64,000 nucleotides of DNA from an uncultured Clostridia bacterium (GTDB lineage Bacteria > Bacillota > Clostridia > Oscillospirales > Ruminococcaceae). A program made the position numbers and the translations under genes. The notes beneath the pieces are model-generated. The model searched no databases. It was not told the origin of the DNA and saw only the letters and a list, made by a program, of their open reading frames with translations. Positions 42,967 through 53,223 of the stretch are shown piece after piece; the first letter of the stretch is position 1, and each line of letters opens with the position of its first letter. Location of the stretch: assembly GCA_944386455.1 (NCBI GenBank), contig CALXBC010000004.1:1-64000 (forward strand), written 5' to 3'.

Positions 42967-45117
42967 TCATTTGTCAAGCTTTCCCTTTTTTCGGTCATAT
43001 GTCACTGTTCCCGCATCAAAACCGTATACTTTTCCGTCAACCGACAGCTTGCCCGGTACAGGGGAAACCACTTTGACAGTATTCTGGTCCCACTCAACCG
43101 ATATTCCCGCCGTATGTGCCCTGACAAAGCTTAAATGCGGCAGGAAAGCAGGCTCGATCAAAACCTCCGCAAACCCCGGAGCAAGCGGCTTTATTCCTGC
43201 TATATGCTTATACAGCCATGTGCCAATTTCACCGAACATATGATGATTGTAAGAAACATGCCTGATCAGGCTTAAATCCCACATTTCCCCAAATGTGGAC
43301 AAACCGAGATTTTTCCAATGAGCAATACTCGGACAAGTAGGATTGCTTACCATTTTATAAGCTACATCAGCATAACCGTAATCGGACAGTGCGTCGAAAA
43401 TATATTTATTTCCTAAAACTCCACAGTCGATATGGTAATCCTTCTTTCGAATCAGATCTGCCAAATGTGCAGCCGCTTCATCGTACTCGGCATCATTGTA
43501 CAATTTTTGATAAATAGCACAGGCCACCGATGTCTGCGTATCAAAAATCATTTTGCCGTCTTTCATAAACTTTTTACGAAAGGCTACTTTAATATTTTCA
43601 GAAAGGCTTAAAAACTCCTGCTCTGTTTCGCCAAGAAGCGAAGCGCACTCCGCCATAATGCAGGCAAAACGGTAATAGTAAGCCGTATCGGTAATCTCTA
43701 CCGGGCAGGCAACCGTATTCTCAGGACGCAGCCAATCGTCAAGACCGAAGGATATGATATAGTTATCTGCCATGCTCTCTAAAAAGCCCATATATTTTTT
43801 CATAGTTTCCCACATTTGGGCAACAGCGCTTTTACTTCCCGTATATCTGTATATGCCATAAGGAATCATAATCAGCGCACTGTCCCATGCAGGTCCGTTT
43901 CCCCAGTTATATCCAAAGCCGCTCGTCGGCACCGCTCCCGGAATTTCGCCCGAGGGTCGCTGTGCGTCCTTAATATCATTCAGCCACTTTTTGTAGGCGA
44001 TTTTCATATCATAATTATAAAGACACTGGTCCGATGACAAGGAAGCATCCCCCGTCCAGCCATTTTGCTCGCGATGCGGACAATCAGTAGGAAAGCTGAA
44101 ATAATTTGTCAAAGTAGAACGGCGTAAAGCCTGATGCGCCCAGTTGAGCAGTTCATCGCTGCATGCAAAGTCACCTATAACCGGCAAATCAGCATGAACC
44201 AGACAGGCGTCAACCGACAGGATTTCACAGTCGCCCGATACCTCGGCATATCGAAAACCATGATAGGTAAGGCGGGGTTCAAAGCATTCCTCTTCACCGC
44301 CCTTACAGATATATCTGTCGCAATGCCCTTCATTCGGGTCAGTAAAGAAGTTGATGCTGTATTGGTCAATCTGATCGGGAGCTGAAATGCGTTCGGCATA
44401 TCTGATCGTCAATTGATCCCCGCTGTTTCCTTTCACCCTAACAGACATCCACCCGCTTAAATTTTCGCCGAAATCATACACATTCCCATCGACTGAGACA
44501 GGCGCTATTCTGCGCATGATGCGAATCGGCACATACGGTATGTCGGTTAGCTTTCCACCCGGCGAATGACAGATTTCCGCGTTGCACCAGCCGCTGTCGT
44601 CATAATCGGCGGTATTCCAGCCCTTGATTTCCAGCCTTGCATCATAATGAACGCCGTACCGCACTTCGTTAAAAACAACAGGACTATCCGCTGCTTTCCA
44701 GCTTTTATCGCTGCATATGGATTCGGTCGAACCATCCTGATAGGTAATATTAAGCTGACAGATTGCCTTGGGAACATCGCACCACGGAGAATATTTGTAA
44801 TTCCATTCGTCCGTCTGTGTTATGTTATACCAGCTATTGCCCAGGAGCAAAGCAAAAGCATTTTTACCCTTTCTAAGCAGACGCGTTACATCAAAAGTGC
44901 TGTAAATCACAGTACTGTCATACTTCGTAATAGGTGTTATTAGCACCTCATCGGTTACCGGGACACCATTAAGATAATACTCGCCCGTCCCCAAACCGCA
45001 GATATACAGCTTTGCGCTTTGCACAGCTTTTTCAAGTGAAAAGCCTTTTCTGAAATATGGCGCGGGTGATTCTCGTTTAGCCCCCCTTTTACATATCCAC
45101 TTGGCTTTTTCAAACAT
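42967..45117 (-). CDS. GH78 alpha-L-rhamnosidase, intracellular
   Basis: 716 residues without a signal peptide. An N-terminal beta-sandwich (YICGLGTGEYYLNGVPVTDE; YSTFDVTRLLRKGKNAFAL), a Bac_rhamnosid region, and the (alpha/alpha)6 barrel with TDCPHREQNGWTGDASLSSD (catalytic Glu/Asp cluster) are present. It releases L-rhamnose from imported oligosaccharides. This makes it the natural supplier of substrate to the rhamnose microcompartment operon about 20 kb away. Upstream genes encode ABC importers. Confidence 0.93.
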   Translation of the reverse strand: MFEKAKWICKRGAKRESPAPYFRKGFSLEKAVQSAKLYICGLGTGEYYLNGVPVTDEVLITPITKYDSTVIYSTFDVTRLLRKGKNAFALLLGNSWYNITQTDEWNYKYSPWCDVPKAICQLNITYQDGSTESICSDKSWKAADSPVVFNEVRYGVHYDARLEIKGWNTADYDDSGWCNAEICHSPGGKLTDIPYVPIRIMRRIAPVSVDGNVYDFGENLSGWMSVRVKGNSGDQLTIRYAERISAPDQIDQYSINFFTDPNEGHCDRYICKGGEEECFEPRLTYHGFRYAEVSGDCEILSVDACLVHADLPVIGDFACSDELLNWAHQALRRSTLTNYFSFPTDCPHREQNGWTGDASLSSDQCLYNYDMKIAYKKWLNDIKDAQRPSGEIPGAVPTSGFGYNWGNGPAWDSALIMIPYGIYRYTGSKSAVAQMWETMKKYMGFLESMADNYIISFGLDDWLRPENTVACPVEITDTAYYYRFACIMAECASLLGETEQEFLSLSENIKVAFRKKFMKDGKMIFDTQTSVACAIYQKLYNDAEYDEAAAHLADLIRKKDYHIDCGVLGNKYIFDALSDYGYADVAYKMVSNPTCPSIAHWKNLGLSTFGEMWDLSLIRHVSYNHHMFGEIGTWLYKHIAGIKPLAPGFAEVLIEPAFLPHLSFVRAHTAGISVEWDQNTVKVVSPVPGKLSVDGKVYGFDAGTVTYDRKKGKLDK

Positions 45118-45227
45118 AATATTATTTCCCTCATTTCACAAGAACTAATCTAAAAATGTGCCGCCGTTCGGAAGTAATAAATACTCCTGACGGCGGCCAC
45201 CACACCTGTATGCAGGCTTATTTTACG

Positions 45228-47018
45228 CTACTTTATTGCAGTCATCATCCGCTTATCCGCAGCCTGATTAACTTGCTCAAATATAGCGGCACCCTGAGAA
45301 TTAAGTGCATTTACATATCCGTCCCATTCGGTAGCTATGTTCTTCGTACCGTAAATAAAATCAAAACGCCAGCCGCTATGCAGTGCAAACAAATTACTTG
45401 CAACCTTTGTGTTCAGCATGTTAGTCTCATCTGTTGTATAGCGATAGTTATAAACATAATTCGTCTTTAAATTTTTGAAAACTGTCTGTATCTGCGCCGC
45501 CTCAACTTCATTTGCCCGCTGCACGGTAGCATCCTTTTCAACTGCTTTGTTTGTAAAGAAGTTTTCAGCCAACACGCTCTCGTTATAATATCTCGGAATA
45601 GCATGACAAGGAGAAAGTTCTTGGAATTTTGTTCCGTTGTTATTGTAAACCGGCTTGCCATTTGCATCATAATTCCAATATGTGTTTTTTCCGTAAGGTC
45701 CATATGTTGCTACGGCAGCACCCTCGGTGCAGTAAAAATAATCCAGCACACGCGCTGCTATTTCCGGGTACTTGCAGGCTTTTGTAATCTGACCCCAATT
45801 CGGCCAAAGCGCCTCAACATCTCTGTAAGACCATGTGTTTGTACCATTGCCCGTGCCATCGATCAGCGACATAACGGCATAGTGATTTAAGAAAGTATCC
45901 GCACTCATTATCTGAGAATACGTTTCTGCTTGCGTAATGCCGATTGTATTATTTTTACTTTCAATCATAGATTTAATTTTTGCGGCGGAAAGAGCGCGTA
46001 TATCCTTATTGTAAAGCAGCTTTTCCTGATAAAGATCCGCCAGGAAGCTGAGCGCGGTTCTGTATCTGGGATCGGTTGGCACAAAGGTTACATTTCCTTG
46101 GCTGTCCTTTGTCCTGAAGTCTGCGGTGCTAATACCCCAAATACCGTACCAGCCACGCGGAACCTCCTCATAAAACGCCATCGGGATTTCATCCTGCTTT
46201 CCGTTTCCGTTGGGGTCGCCGTTTTTAAACGCACGCAATACCGTTTTCAGCTCGTTTGTAGTTTTGGGCATAGAAAGACCAAGTTTTTTCAGCCATGTTG
46301 TATTGATATAAAGCTTTTCCCACCACAGACCGCCGTCCTCTCTTACATAGGGGAATGTATAAATGTGTCCGTCATCACGGGTGATAAGATATTTAGCGTC
46401 CTTTCTCTTTGCTAACATGGCATTCAAATTCGGCGTATACTTGGAAAGCTCACCATCAAGTGCATACGCCCGTCCCTCTTTTTCATAGGGAAATAATGTA
46501 CTGTTATCCACAAGCCCGATACCCCAAAACATATCGGGCATATTGCCGCTGGTATATGCCAAGGTCACCTTTTCTACCGTGTCGCGATTATTGAGCATTG
46601 TGAATTTAAGCTTAACATTGAACCTCTGCTCAACAAACGCCGTGAAAGGCATACCGTTATAATCAACGCCGTCGGAATAATCAACCGCCATGACATTCAG
46701 CGTTACCTTTTCCTTGGCAATCGGGTAGCCGGTTTCATAACAATTATTTACCACCTTAGCCCCCTTGCTGCTTTGATTGATGTCCAGACCGCTCGGAGCA
46801 TTATCGCTCTCCACGCCGCCAACCGTTTTTTTACTACTATTATTTCCTGTTGAAGCTTCATCTCCGCTGCCCGACAAGGCACTGCTGTCAAGATAGTCTA
46901 TTCCAAGTATCTCGTCTTCCGTACTGGTTGAGCCCTGCTCGCTGGCACATCCTGCCGATGCCATAAGTATCAAAAAAGCTGTCAGCATACAGGCAATTCG
47001 TTTCACTGGTTTGTTCAT
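45228..47018 (-). CDS. ABC transporter extracellular substrate-binding lipoprotein
   Basis: 596 residues. The signal peptide ends in a lipobox (LILMASAGCASEQ), then a Ser/Gly/Asp-rich linker and a family 1-type solute-binding fold (KVTLNVMAVDYSDGVDYNGM; ARVLDYFYCTEGAAVATYGP) of the LplA/oligosaccharide class. It probably delivers oligosaccharide to the two permeases encoded just upstream. No ABC ATPase is encoded; a shared MsmK/MsiK-type ATPase is expected. Confidence 0.9.
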   Translation of the reverse strand: MNKPVKRIACMLTAFLILMASAGCASEQGSTSTEDEILGIDYLDSSALSGSGDEASTGNNSSKKTVGGVESDNAPSGLDINQSSKGAKVVNNCYETGYPIAKEKVTLNVMAVDYSDGVDYNGMPFTAFVEQRFNVKLKFTMLNNRDTVEKVTLAYTSGNMPDMFWGIGLVDNSTLFPYEKEGRAYALDGELSKYTPNLNAMLAKRKDAKYLITRDDGHIYTFPYVREDGGLWWEKLYINTTWLKKLGLSMPKTTNELKTVLRAFKNGDPNGNGKQDEIPMAFYEEVPRGWYGIWGISTADFRTKDSQGNVTFVPTDPRYRTALSFLADLYQEKLLYNKDIRALSAAKIKSMIESKNNTIGITQAETYSQIMSADTFLNHYAVMSLIDGTGNGTNTWSYRDVEALWPNWGQITKACKYPEIAARVLDYFYCTEGAAVATYGPYGKNTYWNYDANGKPVYNNNGTKFQELSPCHAIPRYYNESVLAENFFTNKAVEKDATVQRANEVEAAQIQTVFKNLKTNYVYNYRYTTDETNMLNTKVASNLFALHSGWRFDFIYGTKNIATEWDGYVNALNSQGAAIFEQVNQAADKRMMTAIK

Positions 47019-47070
47019 AAAACAATCCTCCTAAAAATAATTCATATTGACAACCTTCAGCGAACAGCAA

Positions 47071-48015
47071 TTATTCGCCGGTTATTCCTGATGTTTCAAT
47101 ACCTTTCCTGAACTGCTTTTGGAACACAAGGTAGAAAATTAACACGGGAAGCACAACTAAAAATGTAGCGGCCATCGCTGTTCCCTCGGTATACAATTCG
47201 GCGTTGGCGCTTGTCAGCATAGATGCATCTGCCGCTGAATCCATTAAAGTATAAATATTCGGGAGCTGCATCGGCAACAGCTTTTGCGAGGCCGATGAAA
47301 GATATATGCCGGGTTCATAATATTCGCTCCAATGCCATACGACACTCAGCACCGTACTTACTATAATCGGTGACGAGGAAGCAGGAAAGGCAACACGAAA
47401 AAAGGTTTTTACCGGTGAACATCCGTCAATTGCCGCAGCATCCTCCAGAGCTTTCGGCAGCGATAAATAAAACTGTCTGAACAAAAATATAAACAGTGCT
47501 CCACGCAGACCGTAGCCAAGCCATGCAGGCAATACCAGCGGCAGAAAGCCGTTGGCAATGCCCAGCTTACTGTAAACCAGATACTGCGGAACAATAATTG
47601 TCTGCACAGGCACTACCATGGCCAAAACAAGCAGGAGGAACAGGAGCCCCTTTCCCTTAAATTGAAAACGTGCGAATCCATATCCTACAAAGGAGCATAC
47701 CAAAACATGACCCGCAGTAGCTACCAGACAGTATAAAACCGTTCTTAGGAGTGTACTTATGTAGTCGAGGTTATCAAACGCCAGTGTGTAGTTGTAAAAA
47801 TAAAGCTTATTCACAATCCACACAACCGATGTATCCATAAGATCGGTAGGCGATTTGACCGAGGTAACTATCATATAGAAGAAAGGGTACAGAAATATTA
47901 CCGACAAATCCAAAAGCAAAATATACATGACAAGCCTTAGAAATTTTTGAGGGATAACCCTTCTGTTTAAAAACACAGATGCCTTTTTTGCAGCTGCTAA
48001 TGCTTTCAAAGCCAT
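47071..48015 (-). CDS. Carbohydrate ABC transporter permease (LplC/MalG type)
   Basis: About 315 residues with six membrane segments and the EAA-type loop LEDAAAIDGCSPVKTFFRVA that contacts the ATPase. AAAGGAGGT lies 1 nt before ATG 48015; a TTG at 48009 has better spacing and a GTG at 48036 would overlap the upstream gene, so the start is uncertain by a few codons. It pairs with the permease encoded at 48023. Confidence 0.9.
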   Translation of the reverse strand: MALKALAAAKKASVFLNRRVIPQKFLRLVMYILLLDLSVIFLYPFFYMIVTSVKSPTDLMDTSVVWIVNKLYFYNYTLAFDNLDYISTLLRTVLYCLVATAGHVLVCSFVGYGFARFQFKGKGLLFLLLVLAMVVPVQTIIVPQYLVYSKLGIANGFLPLVLPAWLGYGLRGALFIFLFRQFYLSLPKALEDAAAIDGCSPVKTFFRVAFPASSSPIIVSTVLSVVWHWSEYYEPGIYLSSASQKLLPMQLPNIYTLMDSAADASMLTSANAELYTEGTAMAATFLVVLPVLIFYLVFQKQFRKGIETSGITGE

Positions 48016-48022
48016 ACCTCCT

Positions 48023-48898
48023 TTAAGCACCCTCACTCAGACGTTTCGTGAACGGCCGCAAAATCAAAAACGCAATTCCGAGCAAAGCCAAAACCACAGT
48101 AAAATAAATCCAGCCCATGGCCGCGGCATATTCAAATTTCGTTTTATTAAACGCCTGCCAAACGATATAGTTCAACAGCGTGCTGTCATCCATGGCATAG
48201 GATATAATAATATATACTGCGTCCAGCAATAAAATCGGTGTAATCATTGGCAGAGTGATTTTCCAAAATATTTCCCATTCGCTTGCCCCGTCAATTCGCG
48301 ATGCTTCATAAAGACTCGGAGAGATCACTTGAAGCCCCGAAAGTGTCAGCACGATCGGTACACCCGACTTCCACATTACAAGAGTTATCCTGTTAAAAAA
48401 CTCCGTAACATATCCTGTGATTTTCGGTCCTATATAGGTCTGAACACTTTGCGGCAAAAGCAGACCGCGAGCAAGCTCCATAGAATCATTCTGAATATTC
48501 TGTGCCAAAAGCTGTTTCATAATATAGCCCGTACCGAGCAAAACAGGCAAAAAGAAAATAAGCCGAAAAATCCCCTTGCATTTAATATCTCTGTCAAGCA
48601 TAACGGCAATCAAAAGCGAAAAAATCATAATCATCGGCGTATTTATCAGCATATCGGAAATGCTGCTTAACAGCATTGGCAGAAAGGCATCGTCAACAAG
48701 AAATGCCTCACGATAATTTTCGATTCCGATAAAGTTAAGATTGTAGGTGACATAATTCTTGATATCGCTAAAGCTGAGCGACAACGAAAAGATAATGGGG
48801 TATACAAGAAGAAGTACCGTTGCAAATATCCATGGCGCTAAAAAAATGTAACCCGTTCTGCTTTTACGCTTTTCATAAGTGGTTCTTTTTACTTTCAT
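48023..48898 (-). CDS. Sugar ABC transporter permease (LplB/UgpA type)
   Basis: 291 residues with six membrane segments. GYIFLAPWIFATVLLLVYPI opens the first, and the EAA loop is LYEASRIDGASEWEIFWKIT. It forms the translocation pore with the permease encoded immediately downstream. It overlaps the DUF5696 gene by 4 nt (ATGA), a tight translational coupling of importer and DUF5696 protein. Confidence 0.92.
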   Translation of the reverse strand: MKVKRTTYEKRKSRTGYIFLAPWIFATVLLLVYPIIFSLSLSFSDIKNYVTYNLNFIGIENYREAFLVDDAFLPMLLSSISDMLINTPMIMIFSLLIAVMLDRDIKCKGIFRLIFFLPVLLGTGYIMKQLLAQNIQNDSMELARGLLLPQSVQTYIGPKITGYVTEFFNRITLVMWKSGVPIVLTLSGLQVISPSLYEASRIDGASEWEIFWKITLPMITPILLLDAVYIIISYAMDDSTLLNYIVWQAFNKTKFEYAAAMGWIYFTVVLALLGIAFLILRPFTKRLSEGA

Positions 48899-51096
48899 TG
48901 CAGTACCTCTCGTTTTATGGAATAATCAAGACCTGCCACAACAACGTCGTCAACTGTAACCGCTTCTTCGCCATAATTGACATATACCTGCGTTCCATCG
49001 GAGTATCCAACACGAACCACATTCTCCGAAAGTTGCTCATGCCTGTCTATTGTTATGCCCTGTAAGGCCGAAAAATCACGGTACAGTTTTTCATAAGTCT
49101 TTACAACAGGCTCTTTCCAAACAACAAATTCCGAAGAAAACACCTCATTATATTTCGTATTTTCAAGCCTACCCGAGTTTTCCTTAGTAAGAAGATAGGC
49201 TGGAAGCGATCCGGTTTCAATCCACTCCAATACACAGCGCTCATAGCTATAATGCGTATTCCCGAATTGTCCCGTATATGGAATGTAGCCGTGTATAACC
49301 ATTTGATAAAACGGAACTTTCCTGTCGGAAATCATATAACCGCTGTCGTTTCCAGGCAATCCGTAAATCATATCGACATACGGAAGTATATACGCATTAC
49401 CGACCTCGGCGGTTAAGCGCGTCCCCGCCTTTGCAGCCTCTTTCATAAAATCCGAATAGGCGCTGATGATATCTGCACGGGTCGAAACGTCTCCATTGCG
49501 GCAATCAGGAATTACTAGCTCCCCTACAGTAAGTAAATTTATGCCTGTACCCTGATGTGCTTTATGAAAGCTTTTTAGCAGCCTAGGCATGACGTCACAG
49601 GCATCTAAAATATATCTGTCACCGTTTTTATCCGTCAGGCTTTCACCAAAATAATTTCTTACGGCATTTGTTCGCTTATTAAACTTACCTGTGCGCTCAT
49701 CCGCCATTATGGCGTCTACATCTAAAGAAAGAGGTATGTTTTCAGAACTGCAATATTCGGCAAGCTTATTCAGACCACCCGCGCCGCCGAGCTTTCCTTC
49801 AGCCTTTAAATTTGTAGGCAACGCATCCCAGCCGCCTTTTCCCCAGCCTGAAAGGGCAAGGTTCATCCGGTCGATTCCATCATCCTTGAGTTCCTTTGCA
49901 ATACTCATAGCATCGGAAAAGCCCGTCATTTTATATACGGAATTAAAAAACAGCGACTGCTTTTGTACGCCACACAAAAGCTTTATGTTCAGGAAGTAAT
50001 CCTCCGATCCTTTTCTTTTTGTCAAAATCCCATGATCGATCAGATGCTTTCGGTACCTGACCGCCATGCCGCTGTATGAATTATCCTGGCCGTCCAAAAA
50101 ATAATAGAATACTTCACGATCGGTTTTCGTTCGCTTGTCAACCAATTGCGTCAGCTCACTGTCATTAAAAACGGTACTGGAATAGGTGCGGTAACGGAAA
50201 GTTATATAAGAACGGTAGACTTGAGACAGCTGATAGCCCGGCGAAGCAATATAAAGACCTGCATCCTCATCTCCGCCGGACACTACGGCAACAAATCCGC
50301 CATCATGTTGGGAAACACCATAAACCGGTAATAGATTGCCATAAATATTACTCTCTTTATTTTTGTCGATTTCACTATAAGTAACATCACTGCTACCGTA
50401 AATGCTCATCTGATAAAGCTGTACATTGCTTTCATCGTTTTCCTTAAAATTCATGATTGCGCCGGATCCGTCGGGATAAAATATGTAGCCATCCTCATCT
50501 GTTCTGGAGGCTCCCAGATTATTTAAAAGTGAAATTTGAACCAGCTTTCCATTTTTCTCCGATATCGAGCTATCTTCAATTCTATAATAAAAAGCATCAT
50601 TTTCAATGCCGAAGATAACCTTAAAGGAAATTTCCAAAGAAGGTATTTCAATCATAAGCTGTAGCTTGCCCGCCTGAATCAGAGAGGTCGCGCGGATATC
50701 GGTATTAGCGGAATCGTAAAGCACATAATCTCTTACTGAGCCTTCATAATCCGCCGCACTCACTGTCAGCAACTGAGAAGCATACATAGAACTGTTTTTC
50801 TCATTGTAAACATAGCTTTTTTGCAATACATTAGACCAAATCTTGCCGGTAGCGTTATTTATCAAATAGACATCAGCGCCGTCCTGATAGTAATAAAGGC
50901 TAAGCCTGCCGTTATCGGCAACCAGTTCCATGTCTGCAAGCAATGGCATTTCCAAGCTTATTTTCGTTCCGGATTCCGAATCGCCGTAAAAGGACAAATA
51001 ATTGGACAAATCATTGTCATCCATATCCGCCGACACACAAAGCGCTGTTGACGCCAACATGAACAGCACCAAAAAAACACATTTAATCCGCCGCAT
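48895..51096 (-). CDS. DUF5696-domain exported protein
   Basis: 733 residues with an N-terminal signal peptide (FLVLFMLASTALCVSA). The first half is beta-rich (DNGRLSLYYYQDGADVYLIN; YIFYPDGSGAIMNF). The second resembles a TIM-barrel region (LSGWGKGGWDALPTNLKAEG; LSLDVDAIMADERTGKF; LTVGELVIPDCR) and may be catalytic, but no established active site is known to me. It overlaps the next permease gene by 4 nt and the YIP1 gene by 1 nt. It probably binds or cleaves glycan outside the cell. Confidence 0.85.
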   Translation of the reverse strand: MRRIKCVFLVLFMLASTALCVSADMDDNDLSNYLSFYGDSESGTKISLEMPLLADMELVADNGRLSLYYYQDGADVYLINNATGKIWSNVLQKSYVYNEKNSSMYASQLLTVSAADYEGSVRDYVLYDSANTDIRATSLIQAGKLQLMIEIPSLEISFKVIFGIENDAFYYRIEDSSISEKNGKLVQISLLNNLGASRTDEDGYIFYPDGSGAIMNFKENDESNVQLYQMSIYGSSDVTYSEIDKNKESNIYGNLLPVYGVSQHDGGFVAVVSGGDEDAGLYIASPGYQLSQVYRSYITFRYRTYSSTVFNDSELTQLVDKRTKTDREVFYYFLDGQDNSYSGMAVRYRKHLIDHGILTKRKGSEDYFLNIKLLCGVQKQSLFFNSVYKMTGFSDAMSIAKELKDDGIDRMNLALSGWGKGGWDALPTNLKAEGKLGGAGGLNKLAEYCSSENIPLSLDVDAIMADERTGKFNKRTNAVRNYFGESLTDKNGDRYILDACDVMPRLLKSFHKAHQGTGINLLTVGELVIPDCRNGDVSTRADIISAYSDFMKEAAKAGTRLTAEVGNAYILPYVDMIYGLPGNDSGYMISDRKVPFYQMVIHGYIPYTGQFGNTHYSYERCVLEWIETGSLPAYLLTKENSGRLENTKYNEVFSSEFVVWKEPVVKTYEKLYRDFSALQGITIDRHEQLSENVVRVGYSDGTQVYVNYGEEAVTVDDVVVAGLDYSIKREVLQ

Positions 51097-51716
51097 TATA
51101 AACCGCCTTTCATCTGTATCTCTCTTATCAAGTTAAATACCAGTGAAAATAATTGAACCGTAAGAGAAAACAGCAAAACCAGCACTGCCCACAGAATGAC
51201 AACTGCTATTAAGGACAGCAAAGCGATGCCCAGCATCTTTGAAATTGAATAATCATTTAAAACCATCAGCGATACTAAAAGAAGGACCGCCATCCAAATC
51301 AGGGCTACGCTTTTAATTGCGTTAAAGATACCTGCTTCTTGCAAACTCATGAACTTTGAAACTACAATGGAAACGAGGGTGATCAGCGTATAAGGAACAG
51401 TACAATAGCACGAAACCGCGAGTTGATCCTTTAATGTGCTTTCACCATCTATTAACGATGTCATAAGATAACTGCATATTACCCAGGACAACAACGGAAC
51501 CACTAAGACTGCAATTTCAAGCGGAACGCTTATATTTTGCGGATTTTTGCCTGTCAAGGAAAAATGTACCGTATACGCATACAGGCATTTGACCAAAGCT
51601 GCCGAGCCGTAAAATATGGGAATCATCCACCAACGAAAGCTTTTTTCTCTTTTCGTTATTACCATACATTCTACAGGGTGGTAAATAATAAGCAACAACA
51701 TCTTCAAACAGTTCAT
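51096..51716 (-). CDS. YIP1-family membrane protein
   Basis: 206 residues with five predicted membrane segments; YTVHFSLTGKNP lies in the first external loop and ESTLKDQLAVSCYCTVPYTL resembles the YIP1/YIPF signature. The function of bacterial members is unknown; they recur beside NHL-repeat and DUF5696 genes in sugar-importer operons. It overlaps the DUF5696 gene by one base and follows the NHL gene by 3 nt, so the three are co-translated. Confidence 0.85.
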   Translation of the reverse strand: MNCLKMLLLIIYHPVECMVITKREKSFRWWMIPIFYGSAALVKCLYAYTVHFSLTGKNPQNISVPLEIAVLVVPLLSWVICSYLMTSLIDGESTLKDQLAVSCYCTVPYTLITLVSIVVSKFMSLQEAGIFNAIKSVALIWMAVLLLVSLMVLNDYSISKMLGIALLSLIAVVILWAVLVLLFSLTVQLFSLVFNLIREIQMKGGL

Positions 51717-51719
51717 ATG

Positions 51720-53201
51720 TTATCCTCCGGAGTAATAGTCGTCTACTATCTTTTCAGCCTTCCTACGAACCTTTGCAATAATGAAAATTACCGTTGCTAA
51801 AACAACCACAGCCGCTATCACAATCCACACAAAGTATTCACGGAACACATTGTGCCGCGCTTCGGAAAAGGCCTTTGCATATTGCTTTCTATTACCTGCT
51901 TTTTCAAAATAAGACATAGCCGTATCAAAATTTTTCCTTTTGTACTCTATTCTGCCTATCAGGGTATTGATAAAACAGGAATTATTATTCACGCTTAAAA
52001 CGTTGTTGCAAATATCCGCAGATTTGTCATATTCTCCGTTTCTGAACAGCACATAGGCTTGCTTCAGATTGTTCATATAAGAGGTAGGCGTAAATTTATG
52101 AACCGTGCCGTTTGAAGCATCTAAAACAAAGATTTCGCCCTTACTGTTGCTATCCATGGCAACCGGAAGTTGAAATTTGCCCCTTACCTCACCTAAGCCG
52201 CCGAATATAACAAGATTGTCACCTTCGGCGGTATAAACACAGATACGTCCGCTGCTACGGTCTAAGGCATAAATAATGCCGCTTTCATCAACACAAATGT
52301 CCACAAATACCGATTCTTTCACCGCCGCAGTGTCCTCGTCAAACGAGGTTTCACCGTAGCGACCTTCGGGAAATAGATTTTCACCATCCATATTTAAAAC
52401 ACGGATTTGATTCTTATTATCGTTTGCCACGGCATATATCAGACCGTCTCCGCCTATTTCAAAGGAATTATAGGTAGCTGCTTGATTATAAGTCATCTTT
52501 TCCTTTTGAATATCGCTTCCAAAGGTTCGGACAAAAAACTCCTTTAAGCTAAAGCCAACCTTATTTGCGCCGACAAAACCTTTAAAATCATTTTTAGAAT
52601 CAATCGCCATGAACTGTTGAGATTGAACAACATAAATAAGTCCGCGGTCACTTACCGCAAGGCGACTCACTAAAAAATCCGTATCATCGCCAAGTACTTC
52701 CGTTTCAGGCTTGACAAAGGTTTCTATTTCCCGGTCGTTCCCATCGATATGTACGATTTGCTTATTGTTCGTATCGGCAACAAAAAGATCTCCGTTGTCA
52801 CACACAAAAACGCTTTGCGGTCCGCTAAGCTTACCGCTGTTTGTAAATTCACGCAGATAGGAGCCGTTTTCATCTAACATTATAATTCGGTTCTTTTCCG
52901 TATCCGTGATATAAATATTATCGCTTTTATCAATATAAATATCCGAAGCATCGGAGAAAGTACCGCCCTTGTCTCCCAGATAACCTATCACCTCATCACA
53001 TGAATAGCAAAGCGGCGTCATAGCTCTTTTGCCTTCATCAGTCAGCGTGTAATCCATAGTTGCAGCACCGAAAACCGTTAACTGGAGCAACTGCAATAAA
53101 AGCACTGTACCGATTATTCTGTAAATCACCAAAGCGTGTCGGCAGCGCTTCGAAAAAAAGAACCGAGGCTTACCGTTTTTCGGCAGTATGATTTTTTTCA
53201 T
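51720..53201 (-). CDS. Membrane-anchored NHL-repeat protein with TPR-like region
   Basis: 493 residues. An N-terminal membrane segment (IYRIIGTVLLLQLLQLTVFG) is followed by about six NHL-type blades (DIYIDKSDNIYITDTEKNRI; PQSVFVCDNGDLFVADTNNK; VDICVDESGIIYALDRSSGR). A short TPR-like stretch (QAYVLFRNGEYDKSADICNN) and a C-terminal membrane helix (FVWIVIAAVVVLATVIFIIA) come last. The propeller probably lies outside the cell and binds glycan or protein. Its fixed place between two ABC permease pairs suggests a scaffold or sensor for uptake. Confidence 0.88.
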   Translation of the reverse strand: MKKIILPKNGKPRFFFSKRCRHALVIYRIIGTVLLLQLLQLTVFGAATMDYTLTDEGKRAMTPLCYSCDEVIGYLGDKGGTFSDASDIYIDKSDNIYITDTEKNRIIMLDENGSYLREFTNSGKLSGPQSVFVCDNGDLFVADTNNKQIVHIDGNDREIETFVKPETEVLGDDTDFLVSRLAVSDRGLIYVVQSQQFMAIDSKNDFKGFVGANKVGFSLKEFFVRTFGSDIQKEKMTYNQAATYNSFEIGGDGLIYAVANDNKNQIRVLNMDGENLFPEGRYGETSFDEDTAAVKESVFVDICVDESGIIYALDRSSGRICVYTAEGDNLVIFGGLGEVRGKFQLPVAMDSNSKGEIFVLDASNGTVHKFTPTSYMNNLKQAYVLFRNGEYDKSADICNNVLSVNNNSCFINTLIGRIEYKRKNFDTAMSYFEKAGNRKQYAKAFSEARHNVFREYFVWIVIAAVVVLATVIFIIAKVRRKAEKIVDDYYSGG

Positions 53202-53223
53202 TATAATCTCCTTGTGAAAAGCC